From Bacteroidaceae bacterium (GTDB lineage Bacteria; Bacteroidota; Bacteroidia; Bacteroidales; Bacteroidaceae): 64,000 nucleotides of DNA. The stretch lies in contig JAILQO010000039.1 in NCBI GenBank assembly GCA_024698925.1, forward strand, positions 1 through 64,000, written 5' to 3'. The notes beneath the pieces are model-generated. The model was given only the letters and a program-made list of their open reading frames with translations, was not told the origin of the DNA and searched no databases. Below are positions 40,577 to 49,751 of the stretch, one piece after another; within the stretch, counting starts at the first letter, position 1; every line of letters begins with the position of its first letter. The position numbers and the translations under genes were made by a program.

Positions 40577-43153
40577 ATGATTTACCCTGATCGTTTCGAA
40601 GAGAAGATAGGCATGACGGATATCCGCCAGCTACTGCGGCAACAATGCCTAAGCACGCTGGGTGAACAACGGGTGGACGAAATGACCTTCCTCACGGACG
40701 TGGACCAGCTGCGCGAACTACACGCACAGGTGGGCGAATTCCTACGTCTGCTGGAGGAGGAAGATTCCTTCCCCGAGCAGGGCTACTACGACCTGCGCCC
40801 TACCCTTCAACGCATCCGCATCGAGGGTACATTCATGGAGACGGACGAGATGTTTGCCTTCAAGCGTTCGCTGGAGACGATTGAGGGAATACAGAACACC
40901 CTCAGAGCCACCTCCACCGAAGGGAGCAACCAGCTCTCGGATGAGAGCCCTACGGATATTCCCTACCCAGCCCTTTCACGCTTAGTCGCCGCCAGGTCTA
41001 CGCTCCCTCAACGGGAGGGCTCTGGTCTGCTCCGTCTGATTAACCAGATTCTGGACAAGTTCGGAAAGGTCAAGGATACGGCCTCGCCCGAGCTGGCCCG
41101 CATCCGCCACGAGATGGCCAGCGCCGAGGGCAGCGTCAGCCGCATCCTAAATCATATATTAAGGAACGCGCAGGCGGAAGGGACTGTAGCGAGCGACGTT
41201 GCACCGACGATGCGTGACGGACGACTGGTGATTCCCGTAGCACCCGCGCTCAAGCGTAAAATCAAGGGTATTGTTCATGACGAGAGCGCCACAGGCAAGA
41301 CGGTTTTCATTGAACCCCAAGAGGTGGTAGAGGCGAACAACCGTATCCGCGAACTCGAAGGTGAGGAGCGGCGCGAAATCATTCGCATCCTGATGGCTTT
41401 CGCTGATGAGGTAAGGCCACAGGTGCCGCAACTCATGGAGAGCTACGAGATGCTGGCCGACGTGGAATTTGTACGCGCCAAAGCGAAACTCTCACAGCAG
41501 CTTGGCGCCTTCACAACCACAAATCCGCAGATCCGCAACCACCCCTTCATCGACTGGACGCTGGCCGTACATCCGCTCCTCAAGCGATCACTGGTGAAGC
41601 ATGGTAAGAAAGTGGTACCGCTAGAGATCGAACTTACCCGCCAGCGTCGCATCCTACTCATCTCCGGTCCCAATGCAGGCGGAAAGAGTGTCTGCCTGAA
41701 GACGGTAGGATTGCTGCAATACATGTTCCAATGCGGATTGCCCATCAGCGTCGGCGAACGTTCACAGCTGGGTATCTTTGAAAACATCATGATGGATATC
41801 GGTGACGAGCAGAGCATTGAAGATGAACTTTCAACATACAGCTCTCACCTGCTGAATATGAAGCAGATGATGCGCCACGCAAATCCCGCATCGCTCCTAC
41901 TTATCGACGAGTTCGGAGGGGGCACGGAGCCGCAGATTGGAGGTGCAATGGCAGAGGCTATCCTCAAGCGTTACGTAGAATGCGGCACCTTCGGCATCAT
42001 CACTACACACTATCAGAACCTGAAGCATTTTGCGGAAGAGACAGGAGGCGTCGTCAATGGAGCGATGCTCTATGACCGTCACCTGATGCAACCTTTATTC
42101 ATGTTGCAAATCGGCAATCCCGGCTCATCGTTTGCCGTAGAGATTGCCCGCAAGATCGGTATTCCGGAAGAGGTCATCAACGATGCTTCAGAGATTGTAG
42201 GGCGCGATTATATCAACGCGGACAAATGGCTGCAGGACATCGTGCGCGACAAGCGTTACTGGGAAAGCAAACGACAGAATATCCATAGCCGCGAGAAGCA
42301 GATGGAACAGGCTATTGCCCGCTACGAGCAGGAAATCGCCGAACTGCAGCGCCAGCGCAAGGACATCCTCCGCAAAGCCAAAGAGGAAGCCGAACAGCTG
42401 CTGCAAGACTCCAACGCCCGCATCGAAAATACCATTCGCGAAATCCGTGAGGCGCAAGCCGAAAAGGAACAGACTCGACGCGTACGCCAACAACTTGACG
42501 ATTTCAAGATCAAGAACGTAGAGAGCGATATCAACACGGAAGACAACGCGATTACCCGCAAGATGGAAAAGATCAGGCAGCGGCAGGAAAGGAAAGAAAA
42601 CAGAAAGACAGAGACTCCCCATACGGCCCCTGAGGGAGCTTCTGTTGCTGCCCTAAAAGGGAAAACAACCGCATCACCCCTAGGGATTGAAAGTGGTGCC
42701 TCCCCTTATGTCCGCATCAAAGGCCAGACCTCTGTGGGACAGCTACTCTCTGTTGACGGCAAGAACGCGACGGTTCTGTTTGGACAGATGAGGACGACGG
42801 TGAAGGTGGACAGACTCGTTCCGGCACAAGCACCGAAGAAAGCGGAATCACCCACGGGCATCACGTTCCTTGGACGTGAGACGCAAAACGCGATGCGCGA
42901 GAAATCCCTTGCCTTCAAACAAGACATCGATGTACGAGGCATGAGAGGCGAAGAAGCCCTCAACGCCATAATGCATTTCATTGATGACGCTACCCAAGTG
43001 GGCGTGCAACGTGTGCGAATTCTGCACGGCACAGGTACAGGCATCCTCAGACAACTCATACGTCAATACCTCAAGACCGTGCCAACGGTCCGTGACGCAC
43101 GTGATGAGCACGTACAGTTCGGCGGCGCTGGCATCACGGTGGTAGAGTTCTAA
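40577..43153 (+). CDS. mutS2: Endonuclease MutS2 (Smr-domain MutS homologue) with two probable inserts
   Basis: 858-residue MutS2, which limits recombination or acts on collided ribosomes in other bacteria. N-terminal core and clamp helices, ATPase with Walker A GPNAGGKS and Walker B LLIDEFGGGTEP, a long coiled coil (about 570-670, Glu/Gln/Arg rich), and the C-terminal Smr nuclease domain (last 80 residues, DVRGMRGEEA, ILHGTGTGILR). Two places do not look like family sequence. Residues around 139-151 read ARSTLPQREGSG, replacing a short loop. Residues around 678-715 read TPHTAPEGASVAALKGKTTASPLGIESGASP, between the coiled coil and the KOW-like VRIKGQTSVG. Both are encoded by GC-rich, partly palindromic DNA (40991-41031, 42607-42705). 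Confidence 0.92.
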   Translation: MIYPDRFEEKIGMTDIRQLLRQQCLSTLGEQRVDEMTFLTDVDQLRELHAQVGEFLRLLEEEDSFPEQGYYDLRPTLQRIRIEGTFMETDEMFAFKRSLETIEGIQNTLRATSTEGSNQLSDESPTDIPYPALSRLVAARSTLPQREGSGLLRLINQILDKFGKVKDTASPELARIRHEMASAEGSVSRILNHILRNAQAEGTVASDVAPTMRDGRLVIPVAPALKRKIKGIVHDESATGKTVFIEPQEVVEANNRIRELEGEERREIIRILMAFADEVRPQVPQLMESYEMLADVEFVRAKAKLSQQLGAFTTTNPQIRNHPFIDWTLAVHPLLKRSLVKHGKKVVPLEIELTRQRRILLISGPNAGGKSVCLKTVGLLQYMFQCGLPISVGERSQLGIFENIMMDIGDEQSIEDELSTYSSHLLNMKQMMRHANPASLLLIDEFGGGTEPQIGGAMAEAILKRYVECGTFGIITTHYQNLKHFAEETGGVVNGAMLYDRHLMQPLFMLQIGNPGSSFAVEIARKIGIPEEVINDASEIVGRDYINADKWLQDIVRDKRYWESKRQNIHSREKQMEQAIARYEQEIAELQRQRKDILRKAKEEAEQLLQDSNARIENTIREIREAQAEKEQTRRVRQQLDDFKIKNVESDINTEDNAITRKMEKIRQRQERKENRKTETPHTAPEGASVAALKGKTTASPLGIESGASPYVRIKGQTSVGQLLSVDGKNATVLFGQMRTTVKVDRLVPAQAPKKAESPTGITFLGRETQNAMREKSLAFKQDIDVRGMRGEEALNAIMHFIDDATQVGVQRVRILHGTGTGILRQLIRQYLKTVPTVRDARDEHVQFGGAGITVVEF
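40991..41031. repeat. Putative in-frame repeat insertion 1 in mutS2
   Basis: Contains CTCCCTCAACGGGAG, a short palindrome (CTCCC/GGGAG), then GGCTCTGGTCTG. The encoded ARSTLPQREGSG is foreign to MutS2 but resembles peptides encoded by short dispersed repeats in Prevotella genomes (from memory). Confidence 0.35.
42607..42705. repeat. Putative in-frame repeat insertion 2 in mutS2
   Basis: 99 bp, GC-rich, with GGCCCCTGAGGGAGC and CTGCCCTAAAAGGG, encoding the proline/alanine/serine-rich linker before the KOW-like segment. Divisible by three, so the frame is kept. Confidence 0.35.
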
Positions 43154-43204
43154 AAGCACATTTTTCTAAAGACTAACACACTATTTTAAAAAACTACAGA
43201 TACT

Positions 43205-45892
43205 ATGAAAAGAAATTGTTTAATGATGGTTTTATTGGCCGTAAGCACCATGCTCATGGCAGCTCCCATCAGTTTGAAGCAAGCACAACAGCGTGCCTAC
43301 GCTTTTGCACGCGAGAAAGGCCACATGATCACCACGTCGCAGCCACATCGCGCGCTACGACGCGCCAAAGCACAGACGGAAACGGTTGCCAATCCCTATT
43401 ACATCTTTGATTTGGATGACCAGAACGGTTTCGTCATCATCTCCGGCGATGACCGTACTCCAGAGGTGCTGGGCTACACAGAAGAAGGACCATTCAATGA
43501 ACAGGAGATACCCGAGGCGCTACGCTACTGGCTGGATTTCTACGCAGAAGAGATAGAGCATCTCGACAATAGAGTAGTCGCCGCACCACTACAGGAAGAA
43601 CCGAAGCGCGCCTATCTGGCAGACTACTCTGACAACCGTCCCGTGGTGAAGCCACTGCTCAAGACAACCTGGAACCAAGGAACGCCCTATAACAACCAAT
43701 GCCCGAAGGTAGATGGACAGTCCGTGCCTTGCGGCTGTGTAGCAACTGCTACGGCCCAAGTCATGTTCTATCACAAATGGCCGGCACGAACCACTAAGAT
43801 TCCTGGTTATACATGGAAATACAACGACGAGATCTACGCCCTGCCAGAACTACCAGAACTGGATATAGAATGGAGTAAGATGCGCAACAGCTACTCGGGT
43901 AGCGAGACGACGGAAAAGGTCATGTCCACCTTTATGCTCTATGTGGCACAAGCGGAGAAGATGGGATTCAAGCCTGGTGGATCAGGCACCAATGGAGGTG
44001 CGGCAAAAGATGCCCTGCGTAAATACTTCGACTATGAAGTATATTACTATGAACGTAACAGGTTCACCATCGAAGAATGGGAGAACATGATTGTCAGCGA
44101 GTTGGCGATAGGGCATCCTGTGTATTATGGAGGTTCCACGACAAGTGGAGGTCATGCATTTGTCTGTGATGGCATTAATGCCGACGGTCTGTTCCATATC
44201 AACTGGGGCTGGGGCGGCGGCTCAAACGGTTATTTCCGCCTGTCTATCCTCAACCCTGGCGATAACACAGGCTACGGAGCAGCAGCTACTGAGGACGGCT
44301 ATTCCATGGGGCAGGATATCATTATCGGATGGCGTCACGCCTCGGAGATGGAAAAGCCCAATCAAGATCCCATCATGATGAAATTCAATAATATGGCTTT
44401 AAATAATAACAAGCTGACATATAACGCCTGGTCCACAGCAAGCGTAGATATGGGCTACGATATCGTTTTGGCCTCACTCGAGGAGGACGGTTCTCTGATA
44501 TCAAGATACACGCAGACCACGAATGGCAGTAAGCTGTCTCCCGGATGGGGATGGGTCAACCAATCCATTGACATCAGTTCCATCCGCCTACCCGAAGGAA
44601 CCTATCACCTCTATCTGGCATCACGCAAAGGTGGAAGCAAACTTGACTGGCAGGTGTGGGACTGGCATCGCTATCTGGAAGCCACTTTCAACGCCAGCAA
44701 ACGACTCACCGACTGTATTCTTCACCCCGTCATTGATGTGGAGAAAGTGGAGTTTGTATTCCCTGGTGACAACCTCGTCTATGAGAAGCAACGGGCAGAT
44801 ATCACCATCTACAACCGAGGGGACGAGATCAACACCGAGGTCCAAATCTTTGTCAGCACGGACGAACAGAACCCAGGCGAGGCGCAGATGCGCACAGGAC
44901 TCTTTGTTCCTCGAGATACAGCAGAGACCATCGCGATGTGGTTTGAGCCGCAACACACGGGAACCACTTACGTATGGCTCGCGTTGGACAGCGAATGTAA
45001 GAACATCATCGCCCAGACCACCTACGAAGTTGGCGGTAAGGAACGCCTACACACAGACTGCGGTGTAGCCACATTCTATGCAAGCAAAAACTTTAAAGAC
45101 CTTGCCATCAGCCTTCCGGTAGGTGATTACAAGCTGACCCATCTGGCAGATTGGGGTATTCGTGATAATGACATTGAGTCAATTGAGATACTCCCTGGCT
45201 ATCGTGTTGTCTGCTACGACAGCGGCGCACTCGTTGGAACATACAAGCGCTTTGACCGTACCCAGGACTTTGTCGGTTCCGACTGGAGCAACAAAATCTC
45301 TTCCATTCGCGTCCAACCCGTTGGCACCAGTGGATACGACGGCACCTATCTCATCCAAAACGCCAAGAGTGCTTTATGCTGGGACACCTATAATAATAAG
45401 ACCGAGGGTGGCTACCTGCAGCAACGCCGCTACACCTCCACACGCCGCTCGTTTATTTTCGAGGTGAAAAACATCGGAAGGGGATTCTATACGATTCAGA
45501 ATCACGACTCAGGAATGTACATGACCGTCAAAGACGGTGGTACGGAGAAAGGTACAAGGATCTGTCAGTTGCCGCGCGACCCTGAGAATGAGTCACAAGA
45601 ATTCATCATCGTGAAGAATAGTGAAGGTACCTGCCAAATCATCTCGCGAGCTACTGGAAAAGTCATTGAAAGCCCAGGCAATTCTACTGGCGCCATCTTG
45701 TCCATCGCTGACAACGAGCTGCAGGAGTTGTCCTACTGGAAACTCGTGGAGACGACCGATGCCGTCAAGTCGTTGACGGAAGACTCCAAGACTGATACGG
45801 AAGACATATATTATGACCTCGGCGGACGTCGGATCTCGAAGCCACAAAAGGGCATTTATGTGCTCAAAGGAAAGAAAGTAGTGATAAAATAG
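43205..45892 (+). CDS. Secreted C10-family (streptopain-like) cysteine peptidase with ricin-type lectin domain
   Basis: 895-residue exported peptidase. Signal peptide to about residue 20. Prodomain (Spi-like) about 20-145. Catalytic domain with TTWNQGTPYNNQCP, nucleophile Cys178 in CGCVATATAQ and His317 in SGGHAFVCDG, then WGWGGGSNGYF. The middle part is beta-rich. A RicinB-lectin-like domain lies at about 715-855 (YLIQNAKSALCWDTYNN, YTIQNHDSGMYMTVKDGG). The end YYDLGGRRISKPQKGIYVLKGKK is the C-terminal sorting-type motif common in Prevotella, suggesting type IX secretion or surface display. It would degrade host or dietary proteins. No separate inhibitor gene is next to it. Confidence 0.9.
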   Translation: MKRNCLMMVLLAVSTMLMAAPISLKQAQQRAYAFAREKGHMITTSQPHRALRRAKAQTETVANPYYIFDLDDQNGFVIISGDDRTPEVLGYTEEGPFNEQEIPEALRYWLDFYAEEIEHLDNRVVAAPLQEEPKRAYLADYSDNRPVVKPLLKTTWNQGTPYNNQCPKVDGQSVPCGCVATATAQVMFYHKWPARTTKIPGYTWKYNDEIYALPELPELDIEWSKMRNSYSGSETTEKVMSTFMLYVAQAEKMGFKPGGSGTNGGAAKDALRKYFDYEVYYYERNRFTIEEWENMIVSELAIGHPVYYGGSTTSGGHAFVCDGINADGLFHINWGWGGGSNGYFRLSILNPGDNTGYGAAATEDGYSMGQDIIIGWRHASEMEKPNQDPIMMKFNNMALNNNKLTYNAWSTASVDMGYDIVLASLEEDGSLISRYTQTTNGSKLSPGWGWVNQSIDISSIRLPEGTYHLYLASRKGGSKLDWQVWDWHRYLEATFNASKRLTDCILHPVIDVEKVEFVFPGDNLVYEKQRADITIYNRGDEINTEVQIFVSTDEQNPGEAQMRTGLFVPRDTAETIAMWFEPQHTGTTYVWLALDSECKNIIAQTTYEVGGKERLHTDCGVATFYASKNFKDLAISLPVGDYKLTHLADWGIRDNDIESIEILPGYRVVCYDSGALVGTYKRFDRTQDFVGSDWSNKISSIRVQPVGTSGYDGTYLIQNAKSALCWDTYNNKTEGGYLQQRRYTSTRRSFIFEVKNIGRGFYTIQNHDSGMYMTVKDGGTEKGTRICQLPRDPENESQEFIIVKNSEGTCQIISRATGKVIESPGNSTGAILSIADNELQELSYWKLVETTDAVKSLTEDSKTDTEDIYYDLGGRRISKPQKGIYVLKGKKVVIK

Positions 45893-45914
45893 ACGTTGAA
45901 TAACGAAAAATCAC

Positions 45915-45922
45915 TACCTTTG
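45915..45922 (+). promoter_or_regulatory. -7 element of the DUF4199 operon
   Basis: TACCTTTG 20 bp before the ATG at 45942. A GTTG lies 16 bp upstream, too close for a normal -33. Confidence 0.6.
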
Positions 45923-45941
45923 CGGGCTCAAAGACAAAAGA

Positions 45942-46526
45942 ATGACAGAACAGAATAGAAAAGAAATCAGCGAAAGCCGCCAGACGCGCGCCTACGCCGC
46001 CAACTACGGATGGTGGGTCGGACTATCTTGGATAGGCAGTTTCGCACTCTTTATCTTAGGACTCAAAGAACCGCTGGCCGGTAATCTGGGACTGCTGCTT
46101 GGGCTGAGTTCCCTACTCCAGATGATTTACCTTTTGCGCGGTTTCCGCGATAATGTCGCACCCCTTTCCCTTGGACGTGCTTTCCGGATGGCATGGCTGG
46201 CTTTCATGGCTGCAGCCCTCCTCACCACTGCCGCACAGTACATCTATATGGCATACATCGACGATGGCCTCATGATGCGCAGCTTCAGCGAGATCATACA
46301 ACAGCCCGAAATGGCCGAGGCCATGCGGCAAATGATGCCCGGCCAGGACGGCGAGAAAATACTGAACGAGAGTTTCCAAGCCCTCTTGGCAACCACGCCT
46401 ACGCAGTTCGCATTCTCTTTTCTGTTCTGGAATATGGTTCTAGCCACACTCTTTGCTTTCCCCACAGCGCTGTTCTCCTTCTCGCGTCCCAAGACCGATG
46501 CGACGAAACAGAGACCGCAAGTATAG
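45942..46526 (+). CDS. DUF4199 membrane protein
   Basis: 194-residue inner-membrane protein with about four to five hydrophobic segments (YGWWVGLSWIGSFALFILG, LGLLLGLSSLLQMIYLL, MAWLAFMAAALL, and a final WNMVLATLFAFPTALFSF). In Bacteroidetes this family of unknown function is very often encoded just before a polyprenyl-phosphate glycosyltransferase, as here (23-bp gap), suggesting a shared role in cell-envelope glycolipid synthesis. A flippase-like or partner role is inference only. Confidence 0.85.
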   Translation: MTEQNRKEISESRQTRAYAANYGWWVGLSWIGSFALFILGLKEPLAGNLGLLLGLSSLLQMIYLLRGFRDNVAPLSLGRAFRMAWLAFMAAALLTTAAQYIYMAYIDDGLMMRSFSEIIQQPEMAEAMRQMMPGQDGEKILNESFQALLATTPTQFAFSFLFWNMVLATLFAFPTALFSFSRPKTDATKQRPQV

Positions 46527-46549
46527 AAACAACTTAAAATCATTGATAG

Positions 46550-47500
46550 ATGGATCTCTCCGTCATTGTCCCACTTTACAACGAAGCCGAATCCCTGCCT
46601 GAGCTCCACGCATGGATCAAGCGCATCATGGATGCCAACGGCTTCTCCTATGAGATTATTTTCGTTAACGACGGCTCCACGGATTCCTCATGGTCGGTCA
46701 TTGAGCAACTCAGCGCCCAGTATCCGGAAGTAAAAGGCATCAAATTCCGCCGCAACTACGGCAAGAGCCCGGCTCTCTTCTGCGGGTTCCGCAAGGCAGA
46801 AGGCGACGTCGTCATCACGATGGATGCCGACCTTCAGGATTCTCCCGACGAGATTCCCGAACTGCGCCGCATGATTGTAGAGGACGGCTATGACCTTGTC
46901 AGCGGATACAAGCAGAAGCGCTACGACCCGCTCTCGAAAACGATTCCCACCAAATTGTTCAACGCGACAGCCCGCTGCGTCAGCGGTATCAAGAACCTGC
47001 ACGATTTCAATTGCGGACTGAAGGCCTATCGCCGCGATGTCATCAAGAACATAGAGGTTTACGGAGAGATGCATCGCTATATCCCCTATCTAGCCAAGAA
47101 TGCCGGCTTCGACAAGATCGGCGAGAAGGTGGTGCACCATCAGGCACGTAAGTATGGTAAGACCAAATTCGGACTGGACCGTTTCGTCAATGGTTACCTG
47201 GACCTGCTTTCACTATGGTTCCTCAGTCGCTTCGGTCTGAAGCCCATGCACGTCTTCGGCCTTCTTGGCACGGTGATGTTTCTCATCGGCTTCATAGCCG
47301 TAATCATCGTTGGCGCCAACAAGCTCTATGCCCTCGCCAACGGTATCCCGGCCCGTCTCGTCACCGATTCCCCATACTTCTACATCTCGCTGACAATGAT
47401 GCTGTTGGGAACACAGCTCTTTGTAGCAGGATTCCTCGGCGACCTCATCAGCCGCAGTTCAGAACAACGCAACAACTACCAGATTGAGAAGGAGATCTAA
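46550..47500 (+). CDS. Polyprenyl-phosphate glycosyltransferase (GT2, DPM1/GtrB-like)
   Basis: 316-residue membrane glycosyltransferase that would move a hexose from a nucleotide sugar to undecaprenyl phosphate. GT-A motifs: LSVIVPLYNEAESL, IIFVNDGSTDSS, the metal-binding MDADLQDSP (about 85-93) and HDFNCGLKAYRRD. Two transmembrane segments at the C-terminus (about 233-260 and 278-305) place the active site at the cytoplasmic face. Its end overlaps the next gene by 17 bases. Confidence 0.9.
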   Translation: MDLSVIVPLYNEAESLPELHAWIKRIMDANGFSYEIIFVNDGSTDSSWSVIEQLSAQYPEVKGIKFRRNYGKSPALFCGFRKAEGDVVITMDADLQDSPDEIPELRRMIVEDGYDLVSGYKQKRYDPLSKTIPTKLFNATARCVSGIKNLHDFNCGLKAYRRDVIKNIEVYGEMHRYIPYLAKNAGFDKIGEKVVHHQARKYGKTKFGLDRFVNGYLDLLSLWFLSRFGLKPMHVFGLLGTVMFLIGFIAVIIVGANKLYALANGIPARLVTDSPYFYISLTMMLLGTQLFVAGFLGDLISRSSEQRNNYQIEKEI

Positions 47501-48008
47501 AAGAGCAATCGTCTGGGCGGTGGGGCTAATCATGCTTCCACTTCTCCTCGCATGTGACAATGTCTCATGCCCGCTGAACAATACAGTGGAATGTGTGTAT
47601 GGGTTCTATGCCTCTGCGCGCACGGCTGGTGGTCCATTTGTCGCTGGCAACGCCGTGAGCGTGGCTGATACACTGACCGTCACAGCACTTGGCGCTGACT
47701 CCGTGCTGATCAATCGTCTATACAATAAGAGCGGCATGAAACTGCCCGTCAGTTTTTACGCTGAAATGGACTCGATTATGCTTACCTTCAAAGATACTTT
47801 GGGCCAGGTTGCAAGGGACACCATCTATGTCAGCAAGACCAATCAGGCTCACCTCGACGACCCCTCCTGCCCACTCCACATGTGGCATACGGTTACCGCC
47901 GTCAGTTCCTCGCACAACCTCATTGACTCCATCCTCATCAATCATCCTGAGATTAACTATGATGGCCTCGAGAATCTACAGATTTATTTCCGCACGGCTG
48001 CTGAGTAG
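47484..48008 (+). CDS. DUF6452-family lipoprotein
   Basis: 174-residue lipoprotein. With the TTG start at 47484 it has an ideal signal: RRRSKR, then IVWAVGLIMLPLLLAC with Cys24 in the lipobox. The first ATG (47532) would leave only seven hydrophobic residues. So TTG, or a nearby rare start, must be used. The mature domain carries CPLNNTVECVYGFY and a beta fold typical of DUF6452. It overlaps both the upstream glycosyltransferase and the downstream DUF6048 gene; this pair is common in Bacteroidetes and its role is unknown. Confidence 0.75.
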   Translation: MRRRSKRAIVWAVGLIMLPLLLACDNVSCPLNNTVECVYGFYASARTAGGPFVAGNAVSVADTLTVTALGADSVLINRLYNKSGMKLPVSFYAEMDSIMLTFKDTLGQVARDTIYVSKTNQAHLDDPSCPLHMWHTVTAVSSSHNLIDSILINHPEINYDGLENLQIYFRTAAE

Positions 48009-48657
48009 CCTTCTGCTGTTGACGCTGATGCCCGCACTGACGGCAACAGCACAACAGTTACCGGCGCCCAAGGAGGAGAAGCCCGTTCCGCTCATCGACG
48101 GTATCGCCGTCGGCGCGAATCTGCTGGGCTTGGGCCAACAGTTTCTGGGTAGTGACTGGATGCAGCTGGAGGCTATGGCACGCCTGAATCTCAAGGACAA
48201 ATACTTTCCTATCTTCGAGATGGGAATTGGACAAGCGGATCACGAAGGTAAGGACCTGGACAATCACTTTACTACGCGAGCGCCATTCTTCCGTGTCGGT
48301 TGCGACTACAATTTCACCAAGAAGCACAACGGCAACCGCCTCTTCACCGGCCTGCGCTATGGATTCTCCTATTTCACCTACGACATCGATGCCGCCACTC
48401 CTCTCGCCGACCCTATCTGGGGCACGAAGCAGGAAGTGAACTTCACGAACCTCAGCGGCAACCAGCACTGGGCAGAAGTCGTCTTTGGTCTGGAGACACG
48501 CCTGTGGAGCATCGTCCGTCTGGGATGGGACGTGCGTATCAAATTCCGCATCGTTGAGAATAGCAGTACGCTCGGCTCTGCCTGGTATGTCCCCGGCTTT
48601 GGAATTAACGATACCAGTTGTTGGGGAGGTTCCTTTAAAATATTATTTGACATTTAG
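47959..48657 (+). CDS. DUF6048-family outer-membrane-like protein
   Basis: 232-residue exported protein. The open frame starts at 47809, but those codons lie inside the DUF6452 gene; the ATG at 47959 (or the next codon) begins a signal peptide (RLLSSLLLLTLMPALTATAQQ). The mature protein alternates aromatic and polar residues (YFPIFEMGIGQA, FFRVGCDYNF, LFTGLRYGFSYFTY) and ends in FKILFDI, as in small outer-membrane beta-barrels. It overlaps the DUF6452 gene by 50 bases, indicating coupled translation. Confidence 0.78.
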   Translation: MMASRIYRFISARLLSSLLLLTLMPALTATAQQLPAPKEEKPVPLIDGIAVGANLLGLGQQFLGSDWMQLEAMARLNLKDKYFPIFEMGIGQADHEGKDLDNHFTTRAPFFRVGCDYNFTKKHNGNRLFTGLRYGFSYFTYDIDAATPLADPIWGTKQEVNFTNLSGNQHWAEVVFGLETRLWSIVRLGWDVRIKFRIVENSSTLGSAWYVPGFGINDTSCWGGSFKILFDI

Positions 48658-48668
48658 TAGCTACAGAC

Positions 48669-49751
48669 ATGAACGATCCCCTCAATCCTCGTTTTACAGA
48701 GGACGGCGAGCCTATTAAAACGACACCTCTGACACCCGCTGACGAGCCACGGTCCCAATGGCGTAATTGGCACATACCGGTATTGCTCGCCTTAGTCATA
48801 GCTTCCTTCCTGATCATCAACAAACGAAATGCACCCGCACCATTCCAAGAAGCCGAGGGTGCCATATTCGGAACATTCTACCACATCACCTATCAGTCCC
48901 ATGAAGACCTTCAGGACGAGGTGGTGGCTGCGCTCCAACGCGTGGACTCAAGCCTGAGTATGTTTAATCCACAGAGTGTAGTCAGCCGCATCAATCGCGG
49001 CGAGGATGTAACCACCGACTCGCTATTCCGTACCGTCTTCAGACTTAGTCAGGCAGTAAGCCGTGCTACCGACGGCGCTTTCGATATCACAGTCGCACCA
49101 TTGGTTAACGCATGGGGATTCGGTTTCAAAAGCGGTAACCTGCCCGACAGCGCAGCTGTAGATAGTCTGCGTCAACTCATCGGTTTTGAGCGGGTTCAAC
49201 TCACATCAGACGGTCGCCTCGTCAAGGAAGATCCACGCATCATCCTGGACTGCTCAGCCGTTGCCAAAGGCTTCGGCGTAGATGTGGCAGCGAATGTGCT
49301 TCGCCGAAAGGGCGTTGAGAACTTCATGGTTGAAATCGGTGGCGAGGTTGTCGTCAGCGGGATGAATCCCAAGGGGAACCCCTGGCGCGTAGGTGTCAAT
49401 AAGCCCATCGATGATCCTACCAGCCAAAGCAACGAACTGGAAACCGTGCTCTCACTCACAGACTGCGCAATGGCTACGAGCGGCAACTACCGTAACTACT
49501 ATACGACAGAGGATGGCCGTCGCATAGCCCATACCATCGACCCCGCCACAGGCTATCCTGCCCAGCAGTCCATCCTCTCGGCTACCGTATTGGCTCCCAC
49601 TTGCGCTGAGGCTGATGCCTTTGCCACATCTTTCATGGTCATGGGTCTGGAACGTGCGCAGGCGGTGCTTGACGCTCACCCTGAGCTACAAGTTTATTTC
49701 ATCTGCGACTCTGTAGGACAATACAAGATATTCTCCACCGTCAAGGAATGA
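48669..49751 (+). CDS. apbE: FAD:protein FMN transferase (ApbE)
   Basis: 360-residue membrane-anchored enzyme (one transmembrane segment about 37-53, no lipobox). ApbE splits FAD and attaches FMN to a threonine of proteins such as RnfG, RnfD and NqrB/C. Landmarks: GTFYHITYQS, the MFNPQSVVSRIN segment, DITVAPLVNAWGFG, LDCSAVAKGFGVD, MVEIGGEVVVSG and HTIDPATGYPA followed by CAEADAFATSF. It lies one gene away from the convergent rnf operon, whose RnfG and RnfD are the natural substrates. It overlaps the DUF4421 gene by four bases. Confidence 0.95.
   Translation: MNDPLNPRFTEDGEPIKTTPLTPADEPRSQWRNWHIPVLLALVIASFLIINKRNAPAPFQEAEGAIFGTFYHITYQSHEDLQDEVVAALQRVDSSLSMFNPQSVVSRINRGEDVTTDSLFRTVFRLSQAVSRATDGAFDITVAPLVNAWGFGFKSGNLPDSAAVDSLRQLIGFERVQLTSDGRLVKEDPRIILDCSAVAKGFGVDVAANVLRRKGVENFMVEIGGEVVVSGMNPKGNPWRVGVNKPIDDPTSQSNELETVLSLTDCAMATSGNYRNYYTTEDGRRIAHTIDPATGYPAQQSILSATVLAPTCAEADAFATSFMVMGLERAQAVLDAHPELQVYFICDSVGQYKIFSTVKE

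Noticed and set aside
47809-47958. Longer DUF6048 protein
   Set aside because: The upstream part lies inside the DUF6452 gene in another frame and lacks a signal peptide; the ATG at 47959 starts a clean one.
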